Notes under the pieces: model-generated
Seen by the model: only the letters and a program-made list of their open reading frames with translations
What the model was told of the DNA's origin: nothing
The model's database searches: none
Shown here: positions 31,467-40,464 of the stretch, one piece after another
Layout of the letters: every line of letters starts with the position of its first letter
Position numbering within the stretch: the first letter of the stretch is position 1
Program-made: the position numbers and the translations under genes
Source: Cyanobacteria bacterium UBA7753
GTDB lineage: Bacteria > Cyanobacteriota > Vampirovibrionia > Gastranaerophilales > Gastranaerophilaceae
DNA: 40,464 nt
Assembly: GCA_002481545.1 (NCBI GenBank)
Contig: DLEF01000018.1
Span: 23,997-64,460, forward strand
Direction of reading: 5' to 3'

Positions 31467-34400
31467 ATGAGGATAAAAACCGCTCATATTGCAGGCATGC
31501 TTGCATTAGGGTTATGGTTCTTCGGGAGCTGTAGTCCTTTTTGTGCTGTTTCATTAGCAGATGACCTTAATATAAAAAATACGGATACGACACTTACCGA
31601 GCGTACATTTTCTTTAAACAGTTTTGATACGGTCTATAATGTTACGGCAAACACAGGTATCACTGCCCCGTCCGTAATGTCTGTTACAGGCGTCACAAAC
31701 AACTCAAATACTCTAAAATCCGTTATTAACTATTTGACTGACGGAGTTCATTATTCAGGTTTTACAGTTAATTCCGACATTACGTTGAATATCGCAAATG
31801 CAATTATAGAAAATGCTCAGAGCTCTTCTAACGGTTCCGTTTTAAATAATTCAGGCACGGCAGTGTTTGCCAATGTCGATTTAATCGCAAACGGAGTTAA
31901 TACTTCTTCCGAGAGTGCCTTTGGCGGTGCCGTATACAACACAGGCAGTTTTACTTTTTCCGGTAATATAAAAGATAATTATGCAATATCTGAGAATGCT
32001 TCTGCATCAGGCGGAGCAATTTATTCAACGTCTGATGTTACTCTAAATGCAAACGGTCAGGATTATGTTATAAGCGGAAACTATACTCAAGGTGCAAGCG
32101 GAGAAAAAGTTAATCAGGCAATTTATATAGATAATTTATCCTCAAAACTTACGATATCCGCTACAAATGGCGGCAGTTGGACAATAGACGACTCAATCTC
32201 GGGTAAAAGTAATACAACTGGGAGTGTAACGGAGAGTTATTCCGTTGATTTAAAAGGGGACAGGAACAGCTCAATACAGTTAAACAGTACGATTGATAAC
32301 GCACTCGTAAACATAGATAACATCAATTTGTATTTATCCCAAAAGGACGGCAATGATACTTTTAAAACCGACAGAGTTACAATTCACAATTCGTTGCTTT
32401 CTTATGCTGACGGACAAATAGGCGCGGCTTCTTTTTCGACTCTGACAACGGATGACGAAAATACGGCGGAATTTGCACTTGATGTATCAGGAACGGATGC
32501 TTACGATACAATCGTTGCGGGAACAACATCGAGCGGGAATATCAATATTTCAAGTATCAATTTTATAAACGGCTCTGTTATTGAAGGGGTTTATAATTTC
32601 TTGAAAACAAACTCAACGAATTTAAAATTGTATGTTGCGGATACAGGCAGATATTCAGACGTTAAGGCTGATATGAATTGGAATACCGCAGTTAATGCCT
32701 ATACATATTCTATGGCTCTTAGTGACGATAAAAAATCCGTTACGGTTTCCAACGCGCAAAAACTTGATAATATAGATGCTTTGAGCGAATTAAACCAATA
32801 CGGAACGACTTATACAAGATACTTTAGATTTGACGGTGCTAATAACAATTATAAAGCTATCGGAAACACCGGTTCTACTGCAAATGTTTCAACATTGAAT
32901 ATCCTTGGGAAAACCGTCGGAACAAATTATTCAACGATAGATTATCAAAATAATTATTCGGGTTTTGTCTTAAACAGCGGTGCGGATGTAAACGTTGAGA
33001 ATGTCTCTTTCGTAAATGCTAATTCTCAAGACGACGGGGCAGTATTCAATATAGCTAATTCCAATGCCTCATTAAATCTTTCGGGCGGAAACTTCCAAAA
33101 TAATACTTCCCAAAACTTTGGCGGTGCTGTATATGTTACGGGTAACTCATTCTTAAACTCGGAAAATATTGATTATTCTAATAACAGTGCCAAATCAGGC
33201 GGCGCAATCGGCATAGTTTCGGAAGGAACAAATTATCCTAACGTCAATAATATTACCGGTACTTTTAGCGCAAACAGCGCAGCCGAAAAAGGCGGCGCAA
33301 TCTATATTGAAGGTTATAATTCTGGGTTAAGTGTTCCTATTATATCAAATATAACCGCTGATTTTAATGCCAACAGCGTATCGGGAACTGGCGATGTTTT
33401 AGGTGGCGCAATTTATAATTTCGGAACAATCCAAAAATTAAACGGAACTTTTACTTCTAATTCGGCGGTATCAACAGACGGCAATGCCTATGGCGGAGCA
33501 TTGGCTAATATTTCGGCAGATACTTCAAGAAGTTCCGTTATTACTGATTTTACGGCATCTTTCAAAGACAATTATGCAAAATCCGATACCGGCAATGCTC
33601 TCGGCGGTGCAATTTATACATCGGGAAATCTGACCTTTTCATCTTCCGACGCTAATAACCCTATAACTTTCAGCGGAAACTATACAGAAACTTCATCAAG
33701 CAGAGAACAAAATGCAATATTTGTTGATACCGCAACGGGAACAAAGAATATTGTCTTTAATTTAACTAACGGTGGGGATTTAGTATTCAGTGACGGTATA
33801 GACGGCGGACAAATGACCGAGAACGGAATATTAAGAGGAGCAGGCAAAAAATATAACCTCCAAATTACGGGAACATATACTCCGTCAACAACTCCTCAAA
33901 ACGATAGTCCACAAGAAAAAGTAACGTTTAATGATATTTATGAATATACAAAAAATGATAACGGAGGGTGGACAAAAACCGATATTAAAATGAGCGGGAT
34001 TAAAAATGCGCAGGTAAACCTTAGCGGGGTTGAACTCGTATCGGGAACGGATACTTTTTCAGATTCCAATACTTCGTTAACACTTAATAATGTCAAGTTT
34101 AATGCTGAGGACGGGAAGTATTCAACTTATTCAATAAATACTCTTACATCTGTAAATACAAGTTATTTTATTGATTTTGATTTCGATATATCTGCCGAGG
34201 ATATTGATAATTCACTAAAATCCGATATCTTTAAAGTAGGTTCGGGTTCAGCAGGTACCATCAGAATTATGGGGCTCGGAATAGATACTCCCGAGCAAAC
34301 GGAGGCTTTCTTCAAATATGCGGATTATTTGCGAACTCATACGGAAAGCGGTTATAAAATCGTTAAAATCTTGGATAAAGCAAACTTAAACGATGCAATT

Positions 34401-37400
34401 CAACTTGAGCTCGCATCAGGTATAGAAGGAAATCCGAGAAAATATACAGTTGAAAACACCTATCATGTAACAGATGGTGATTACTATTCAGTAAATGACG
34501 ACTCATTTATAGGTGAAGTCGGGATGGCTCTGATAAGGTCGCAAGGTAGTTCGACATATGATTCTGTCCAAGTCGGGGTATTAGATAGAGTGGATACTCT
34601 AAAAGCTATTAACCAATTCAAATTGTCTGATGAATCTACGACAAAAAGAATATTTGAATTAAAAAATGATTATACCTCATTGGATGATGCAGGGATAACC
34701 TCAAACGGAACTCTTACCATAAACGGCACGATAAAAGAGGACGGAACCCGTCCCGTTATAGATTTCGCAAATTATTCGGGCTTTGTGTTGTCATCTGATG
34801 ATGCAACATTATCTGTGATTAATTCCGTTTTGTCTAATGCCAATGTAGCCATTGAATCAAATCTCGGAAATAGTACTGTTTCTACTTCGAATGTTACTAT
34901 TACTAATTCCGTTCTTAAAAATAATGATGTTGCTTTATCTAATAAATCGGGAAATGTTAGCATTATTAATTCCGAAATATCGGAAGGTACGGGGACAAAA
35001 CAAAATAAAATCCATAACGGAAATAATGCTACTATAAACGTAAAAAACTCTAATTTATACAGTTCTATAGAAAATGACGGAAATATTGTTTTAGCAGGAA
35101 CTACCGCAATCGGCAAAAACGGTTCAGTATCAAATATATCGGGAACGGGTACATTATCTACCTCCGATACTTCCGTATTCACGGATTTAAGATATGCTCA
35201 ATTAACGGGTAATGTTGGTAACAGCAATACTTTCAATTTAACTTCGGGTTTATTGGAAATCGGAAAATCAACATTCGCAAACGCTATTTTAAAAACAACG
35301 GGCGGTATTATAGATTTGTCCGATTCAACTCACGGGGAGATTATACAAGACAGTAACAATTGTGGCGGAAAATTGGCGCAGGTCGATTTGCCGTATAACT
35401 TTAGCGAGTATGATGCAGGAATTAAAGAGAGCGGGAATTATGCCAAGTTTATAATTGATGTCGATTTTTCAAAACTTACTGCGGATACAATCTCAATCGA
35501 TGCAAATTCAAACTCAAACGGTTACATTTATATCGCACAGATAAACGGGGTTGAGACTATCGGCTCCGATATTCAAGACGGTATTATCCGTATACTCGCC
35601 TCCGCTCCTGACGGGATAACAATGGATGTTAACCTTACGGGGATTGATCATCATATATTCTATGTTAATGCTTATAAAACCTTAATGAGAGATAACGAGT
35701 ATCAATATGTTTTATATGATGATTATTTTGTCGGTGAAGTAAAATTGAAAAAGGCTTTGGATGTTAACGATAAAGTAATCGGAATAGAGGTAAGCAGAGA
35801 TCCGAGATTTGACGGTATTGTTGAATTGAATACCTTCAAACAAGGTATGATGCACATGGATGACAGCTCCTATACATATGATCCGTCTTATCCGAGAACG
35901 TTTATATTGAGAGAACCTAGAACTAGTGAAGATAATCAGTATATTTTACCGTCAAATATAGGGAAGACTTATCCGGGAACTTATAACGTTATCGCCGATG
36001 ACGGTGTCGCTGAAAATACCAATGATACCGTAAAAGTTAACTTCAAACGCGGGGATGTATACTATAGCGGTTTTGAAGCAACCTCTGATACCGCAAAAGA
36101 CGTCGGAGCAGAGGATATCTTTAATCTGAACATAAACGGCGTTGAGTTCAGAAATGCAAGAACAAACGGTCAATATGAGTATGACGAGAGTTACAGTAAA
36201 GTCCATATAAATGATGAAGATAAAACCTACAGAACAGAAAAAAGAGGTTCCGTTGTGTTTATGGATTCTAAAAATCCGAAATCCTCACTTAATTTGACAG
36301 ATGTAACAATGAAAGATAACGAGTCACAGGGCTTGGGCGGTGCCGTATATACAAAGAATGATTTAACGATTACCGCGGATAAACTCAATTCCAATTTCTC
36401 AAACAATTACCAAAACGTTGAGGACAGTACAAGTTTAAGAGATTCTAACGATATCTTTATTGGGAAAAATGATGCGCTGACCTCTCAAAATCTCAATTTG
36501 ATAGCAAGAAACAATAAAACACTTGCACTTAATTCAGGACTTGAGGTAGAGCAAGGTACTCCTTTAAACATTGTTATCAATGAAAAATCTACAGATGCGG
36601 GAACTGTAAAAATATCCAATCCTCGCGATATCGGCTCTATTGACACCCCGATAAACAGTTTGACAATCAACGGCGGAACCTTAAATCTTGCAGACGGCAA
36701 CTGTTCAACCATATATACAAATGACCTTATAATAGCTGCTAACGCAGGTAATACATCTACATCTAATCTAAAAACCAATTATGTGTTTGATATAGATGTT
36801 GCAAACGGCAAATCGGATACAATTTGGGCAGGGAATGTCAGAGAAAACAAAGGAAACGGATATTTAGTTCTTACGACTGACAGCTTTAATGTTTTGTCAA
36901 AGACTGATGTTGATTCTATGAAAATAAACCTTTTGGATATCAAAGGCTCTTCAAGTAAGTTTTTAAAATTCTTTAGTTTCCGTGATGAATACGGATATGA
37001 AACAGACGGTGTCGTTTTATACACCCTTTGGAGTGAAAAATATCACAGAAACATTGACTATTACGCTACTCTCGGGTTAAACGGTTCTATTATTATAGGT
37101 TCAAGCCCTGACAGTTCCGAAACTCCGCTTGTTATGGCTATAGCGAATACCAGAAATAATACATATACTTTTACCGGAAATTCACTTATCTTTAACTACG
37201 GTAAGGCAGGTACAGCTCCTAATAAATACGGAGATGTCCAATCAAGACGTTTGAACATAAGAGGTGACAATTGGACTTTGTCTACTCCGAGTGAGATTGC
37301 AGGTTTCAGATTAAAAGGTATTCAAAATGCTGACGGCTCTTACAGACTTCGTCCGTCAAAGCAGCAACTGAATGTTTCAAATCTTACAATGAAAGGATTT

Positions 37401-40400
37401 GACGGGGCGTTAGTAAACGAAGGCGGTAAAATTAACCTGAGTAACGTAACCTTGACGGAAAACAAAACGGATACCGACGGAGCCTCTATAAGGAACCATT
37501 CGGGTACGACAACTTTAAGAGGTTCAAGAAGAAACTATGATAAAGTAACAAATAATGTTTCAACATATAACGGTGGGGCTGTTTATAACTCGGGAACATT
37601 TAATACAAATTACGTTTATTTTGCCGATAATGAAGCATACAGAGCAGCCGCTCTGTATAACGAAGGCTCAATGACTCTGTCTAATACCATATTTGAGAAT
37701 AATACGGCAGAAGTATTAGCGGGTGCCGTCTATCTCGGGACATTACCTTCTATTACAAGAAGTACAGTGAGACTTAATTCCGTTACCTTCAATAAAAATA
37801 CTGCTCCGGACGGCGGTGCCGTTTATGTCAATATGACTCCCGCGCGTTATATCACGGCAACATTATCAAGAAATAATTTCTATGAAAATACATCTGCAAA
37901 CAACGGTGGTGCTGTATATTCCGAAAAAGGCAGATTAACTGTATCGCGTTCAAACTTTGGGGCATTAACCAAGGACAGAAAAAATGTTGTCACTGTAACC
38001 GACGGGAACAGTGCAACGCAGGGAGGTGCAATTTATGTCGCAAAGGCTCAAGTGGATGACGCGCAAAAGCCTTATAACGTTACAATAGTTTCATCTTCCA
38101 AATTCGTTCAAAACACTGCAACGGACAAAGGCGGAGCTATTTATAATGCGGGGACGACTAATTTAAGTAAAAATACCTTTGGTTCCGCAATCACGGTAAC
38201 GGATAAGAAAACTAAAGTTAAAACGACAACAACTGCCGTTAATACCGCACAAAACGGCGGCGCCGTCTATAACGAGGGAACATTAACCGATGCTTCCTCT
38301 ACATTCTATGCCAATAAAGCGGCTGAAAACGGTGGTGCCGTATATAATGCAAAAGACGGCGTAATCACTACAAATAAATATAATAAGAAAACGAAGACGT
38401 ATTATCTTACGGGCGGACTTAATTCAACAAAAATAAATTCTAACGAAGCCGTAAACGGTGCGGGCGTATATAACGAAGGAACGCTCGGAACTTCAAGAGC
38501 CTCTTTCAATGCAAATGTAGCAAGCGGAAACGGCGGAGCCGTATACAATACCTCAACAGGTAATTCAACCTTTATAAGGTCAACCTTCTATCAAAATAAG
38601 GCTCAACAAGGCGGGGCAATATATAACGAAAAAGACGGAGTTGTTACTCTGAGCAGTTCTACAATAGGGCGTTCCCCAAGAAAGAAAGTTTCTTATGCAA
38701 ATACCGCAACGGACGGTTCCGCTATCTATAATAAAGGAACTTTAAACTCAACGGGTTCTTCTATCGCTTATAACGTGGCTGAAAATAACGGTGCTTTATA
38801 TAACGAAGGAACTGCAAATTTAAACTCTACAACATTTACAGCGAACAGTTCGGCTCTTGGCGGCGCTATTTATAACACAGGCAACGTAACGACAGATTAT
38901 AAAACACGATTTAACTCGAACAGTGCCTCAAACGGTGCTGCTATATATAATAATTCAAATACAACGATTTTGGGTTCAGCTTTTTCTAAAAATAGAGCAT
39001 CCGCATCGGGCGGGGCTATCTATAATGCCGATGATAAAGGCTTAACCATAGACAGATATGACTATACATATTATCAAAGAAGACGAGAAAAACACAGATA
39101 CTATAAACCGTCATTCTCTTCTAATACTGCCGTAAACGGTGGCGCCCTTTATAATGCGGGTAATATGTCTGTCGCGTATACTACCTTCTCTAAAAATAAT
39201 GCTAATAATAATGTCGCTGTTCTTCCAAGTTCCGCTTTTGAGAGCGCAGGCATGGGCGGTGCTATTTATAATACGGGCAGTATATCAGGAATAACTAATT
39301 CCAAATTTACTTCAAACAGTGCAGTTACGACTTTAACCGACGCAACCGAACTTGATAACGGAACAACTACGACTCACACAACGGTAACCTCTTATGCGGG
39401 AGAGGGCGGTGCTATATATAACAATGCCTCTAATGATATTGCAATTACAGGCTCTAACTTTACCTCTAACAGAGCGGGCATACTCGGTGGCGCAATTAGT
39501 AACGAAAACGCGGGTTCTGTTTTAAATATTAAAAATACCGTCTTCAAATCAAATTCATCATTGAATAAGATTACAACCCGTGTTTATACCCAAAATAATA
39601 CAAATCACAAAAAATCAAGAACAAGAACGACCGCTTCCGTATATGATGAAAATGCAAAGGGCGGAGCTATATATACAAAAGGTTTGATAAACATAAATGA
39701 CGATTTGTTCTCTACATATAATGCAAAATCTAAGACAAACATATCTCAGTTTGTATCAAACAGTTCATATGCGGGCGGAGCTATATATTCCGAAAATAAC
39801 ATGAATATTGCAAGCACTACGTTCTCAAGAAACAGCGCAAGGTCTGATGGTGGTGCTATTTATGTAACAGACGGTACAAAAGCAAATATCGTTAATTCAA
39901 CTTTTGACAGAAACAGTGCTGCAAGAGGCGGTGCGATATATGCAGGTAAAAACTCAACCGTAACAATACAGGATACTAATTTTACCAACAATAAAGCAAG
40001 CGTTGCGGGCGGTGCAATATTCGCTGATAACGGCAGTACCGTCAACGTCATATCAAACCTTAAAGATGTTACTTTTAAAGGTAATAAAGTCGGCAGAACC
40101 TCAAATGCGATACACTTAGAGAATGCAAGTCTTAATTTGCAGGCAAATGACAGCCATAAAATAACTATCAATGATTATATCAGCGGGCAAGGTAATATTA
40201 CAAAATACGGTAACGGTAGTATATATATAAGAAATGAGGCTCAATTAGCCCAAGGAAGTAACATTCAAATAAATGTAGCAGGCGGAGGCACACTCTCTGT
40301 AGAAAGAGAATCAAGCCTCGCAGGCGCTAAATTAAATATGAACGGACTTGCCAAACTCAACATAGCAAACAACAAGGTCGGAACGTTGTCACTTAAAAAC

Positions 40401-40464
40401 CTTGCCTTGGCAGACAATACAACGACCAATATTGCGATTGATGCGGATTTAAAGGCAGTAAAAG
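31467..40464 (+). CDS. Giant Pmp-like autotransporter-type surface protein, C-terminus beyond the window
   Basis: From ATG 31467 one frame stays open to the window edge, at least 2999 codons. The start MRIKTAHIAGMLALGLWFFG and a following SPFCAVSLA suggest a signal peptide of about 31 residues. The body is low in Cys and rich in Asn, Thr, Ser and Gly. It carries many GGAIYN or GGAVYN motifs paired with FxxN (as in STFYQNKAQQGGAIYN), the hallmark of chlamydial polymorphic membrane proteins and other beta-helix passengers. These motifs are most dense from about 37560 to 40020. Larger modules begin with YSGF at about 31752, 32956, 34773 and 36068, with a weaker match (GFDGAL) at 37396. The end (VGTLSLKNLALAD) resembles the region before an autotransporter barrel. 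An adhesin role is likely but not proven. Confidence 0.85.
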   Translation, partial: MRIKTAHIAGMLALGLWFFGSCSPFCAVSLADDLNIKNTDTTLTERTFSLNSFDTVYNVTANTGITAPSVMSVTGVTNNSNTLKSVINYLTDGVHYSGFTVNSDITLNIANAIIENAQSSSNGSVLNNSGTAVFANVDLIANGVNTSSESAFGGAVYNTGSFTFSGNIKDNYAISENASASGGAIYSTSDVTLNANGQDYVISGNYTQGASGEKVNQAIYIDNLSSKLTISATNGGSWTIDDSISGKSNTTGSVTESYSVDLKGDRNSSIQLNSTIDNALVNIDNINLYLSQKDGNDTFKTDRVTIHNSLLSYADGQIGAASFSTLTTDDENTAEFALDVSGTDAYDTIVAGTTSSGNINISSINFINGSVIEGVYNFLKTNSTNLKLYVADTGRYSDVKADMNWNTAVNAYTYSMALSDDKKSVTVSNAQKLDNIDALSELNQYGTTYTRYFRFDGANNNYKAIGNTGSTANVSTLNILGKTVGTNYSTIDYQNNYSGFVLNSGADVNVENVSFVNANSQDDGAVFNIANSNASLNLSGGNFQNNTSQNFGGAVYVTGNSFLNSENIDYSNNSAKSGGAIGIVSEGTNYPNVNNITGTFSANSAAEKGGAIYIEGYNSGLSVPIISNITADFNANSVSGTGDVLGGAIYNFGTIQKLNGTFTSNSAVSTDGNAYGGALANISADTSRSSVITDFTASFKDNYAKSDTGNALGGAIYTSGNLTFSSSDANNPITFSGNYTETSSSREQNAIFVDTATGTKNIVFNLTNGGDLVFSDGIDGGQMTENGILRGAGKKYNLQITGTYTPSTTPQNDSPQEKVTFNDIYEYTKNDNGGWTKTDIKMSGIKNAQVNLSGVELVSGTDTFSDSNTSLTLNNVKFNAEDGKYSTYSINTLTSVNTSYFIDFDFDISAEDIDNSLKSDIFKVGSGSAGTIRIMGLGIDTPEQTEAFFKYADYLRTHTESGYKIVKILDKANLNDAIQLELASGIEGNPRKYTVENTYHVTDGDYYSVNDDSFIGEVGMALIRSQGSSTYDSVQVGVLDRVDTLKAINQFKLSDESTTKRIFELKNDYTSLDDAGITSNGTLTINGTIKEDGTRPVIDFANYSGFVLSSDDATLSVINSVLSNANVAIESNLGNSTVSTSNVTITNSVLKNNDVALSNKSGNVSIINSEISEGTGTKQNKIHNGNNATINVKNSNLYSSIENDGNIVLAGTTAIGKNGSVSNISGTGTLSTSDTSVFTDLRYAQLTGNVGNSNTFNLTSGLLEIGKSTFANAILKTTGGIIDLSDSTHGEIIQDSNNCGGKLAQVDLPYNFSEYDAGIKESGNYAKFIIDVDFSKLTADTISIDANSNSNGYIYIAQINGVETIGSDIQDGIIRILASAPDGITMDVNLTGIDHHIFYVNAYKTLMRDNEYQYVLYDDYFVGEVKLKKALDVNDKVIGIEVSRDPRFDGIVELNTFKQGMMHMDDSSYTYDPSYPRTFILREPRTSEDNQYILPSNIGKTYPGTYNVIADDGVAENTNDTVKVNFKRGDVYYSGFEATSDTAKDVGAEDIFNLNINGVEFRNARTNGQYEYDESYSKVHINDEDKTYRTEKRGSVVFMDSKNPKSSLNLTDVTMKDNESQGLGGAVYTKNDLTITADKLNSNFSNNYQNVEDSTSLRDSNDIFIGKNDALTSQNLNLIARNNKTLALNSGLEVEQGTPLNIVINEKSTDAGTVKISNPRDIGSIDTPINSLTINGGTLNLADGNCSTIYTNDLIIAANAGNTSTSNLKTNYVFDIDVANGKSDTIWAGNVRENKGNGYLVLTTDSFNVLSKTDVDSMKINLLDIKGSSSKFLKFFSFRDEYGYETDGVVLYTLWSEKYHRNIDYYATLGLNGSIIIGSSPDSSETPLVMAIANTRNNTYTFTGNSLIFNYGKAGTAPNKYGDVQSRRLNIRGDNWTLSTPSEIAGFRLKGIQNADGSYRLRPSKQQLNVSNLTMKGFDGALVNEGGKINLSNVTLTENKTDTDGASIRNHSGTTTLRGSRRNYDKVTNNVSTYNGGAVYNSGTFNTNYVYFADNEAYRAAALYNEGSMTLSNTIFENNTAEVLAGAVYLGTLPSITRSTVRLNSVTFNKNTAPDGGAVYVNMTPARYITATLSRNNFYENTSANNGGAVYSEKGRLTVSRSNFGALTKDRKNVVTVTDGNSATQGGAIYVAKAQVDDAQKPYNVTIVSSSKFVQNTATDKGGAIYNAGTTNLSKNTFGSAITVTDKKTKVKTTTTAVNTAQNGGAVYNEGTLTDASSTFYANKAAENGGAVYNAKDGVITTNKYNKKTKTYYLTGGLNSTKINSNEAVNGAGVYNEGTLGTSRASFNANVASGNGGAVYNTSTGNSTFIRSTFYQNKAQQGGAIYNEKDGVVTLSSSTIGRSPRKKVSYANTATDGSAIYNKGTLNSTGSSIAYNVAENNGALYNEGTANLNSTTFTANSSALGGAIYNTGNVTTDYKTRFNSNSASNGAAIYNNSNTTILGSAFSKNRASASGGAIYNADDKGLTIDRYDYTYYQRRREKHRYYKPSFSSNTAVNGGALYNAGNMSVAYTTFSKNNANNNVAVLPSSAFESAGMGGAIYNTGSISGITNSKFTSNSAVTTLTDATELDNGTTTTHTTVTSYAGEGGAIYNNASNDIAITGSNFTSNRAGILGGAISNENAGSVLNIKNTVFKSNSSLNKITTRVYTQNNTNHKKSRTRTTASVYDENAKGGAIYTKGLININDDLFSTYNAKSKTNISQFVSNSSYAGGAIYSENNMNIASTTFSRNSARSDGGAIYVTDGTKANIVNSTFDRNSAARGGAIYAGKNSTVTIQDTNFTNNKASVAGGAIFADNGSTVNVISNLKDVTFKGNKVGRTSNAIHLENASLNLQANDSHKITINDYISGQGNITKYGNGSIYIRNEAQLAQGSNIQINVAGGGTLSVERESSLAGAKLNMNGLAKLNIANNKVGTLSLKNLALADNTTTNIAIDADLKAVK

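Noticed and set aside
37560..40020. A possible CRISPR array or tandem DNA repeat
   Set aside because: The recurring GGCGG-like words are codons of the GGAIYN motif at irregular spacing, with no constant repeat or spacer length.
34772..40171. Several minus-strand reading frames of 80-136 codons opposite the giant gene
   Set aside because: They are rich in Val, Leu, Phe and Ala as expected from the complement of a Asn/Thr-rich repeat protein, lack ribosome binding sites and match no family.

Overview
The window (about 35% GC by eye) looks like a chromosome fragment of a non-photosynthetic relative of the cyanobacteria, most likely the gut Gastranaerophilales/Melainabacteria (Vampirovibrionia). 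Three observations support this. The response regulator at 22802-23503 is a close match to cyanobacterial RpaA. Boxes matching the cyanobacterial HLR1 consensus lie upstream of several genes. Several small proteins of unknown function start with a short stretch containing F-x-G. There is no rRNA, tRNA, CRISPR array or transposase gene.

Layout. 1-53 is the start of an unidentified gene running off the left edge. 185-2431 (minus) is a four-gene operon: VOC protein, SnoaL-like protein, PPC/DUF296 protein, DUF1848 protein. 2515-3120 is tag (3-methyladenine DNA glycosylase). 3131-4083 holds a guanidine exporter gene (gdx/sugE) under a guanidine-I (ykkC) riboswitch, flanked by three copies of a composite palindromic repeat. 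4104-4721 is an iron-sulfur flavoprotein. 4891-8371 holds lineage-type proteins: a LysM/EF-hand protein and two F-x-G proteins. 8475-12802 (minus) is an UPF0173 hydrolase, a large secreted TPR protein and NAD kinase. 12859-14693 has ribD and queE. 15106-16143 is ilvE. 16324-19784 is a signalling operon: sensor kinase, single-domain response regulator, degenerate GspE/PilB-like ATPase. 20242-21438 is a patatin-like lipase. 21596-24323 has another F-x-G protein, a helical protein, the RpaA-like regulator, a small secreted coiled-coil protein and a zinc-ribbon protein. 24433-25791 is an EF-hand/calpain-type cysteine protease. 25912-28706 is gcvT-gcvH-gcvPA, with gcvPB missing from the cluster. 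28836-30770 is a DXS-like transketolase carrying a signal peptide. 31467 to the right edge is one uninterrupted frame of at least 2999 codons, a Pmp/autotransporter-type surface protein.

Two regulatory patterns run through the window. First, six plus-strand genes (tag, ribD, queE, the sensor kinase, the patatin gene, rpaA) have a -10 hexamer ending exactly six bases before the ATG and no ribosome binding site, so they are probably leaderless. Most other genes have clear Shine-Dalgarno sequences. Second, HLR1-like direct repeats of GTTACA lie at a nearly constant 76-90 bases from the start codons of the LysM/EF-hand, F-x-G, helical and calpain-like genes. This suggests one regulon, possibly governed by the RpaA-like protein.

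The most interesting candidates are this putative RpaA/HLR1 regulon in a lineage without photosynthesis, the signal-peptide-bearing DXS homologue, the bacterial calpain with EF-hands, and the shared F-x-G N-terminus. All functional statements come from reading motifs by eye; no searches were run.
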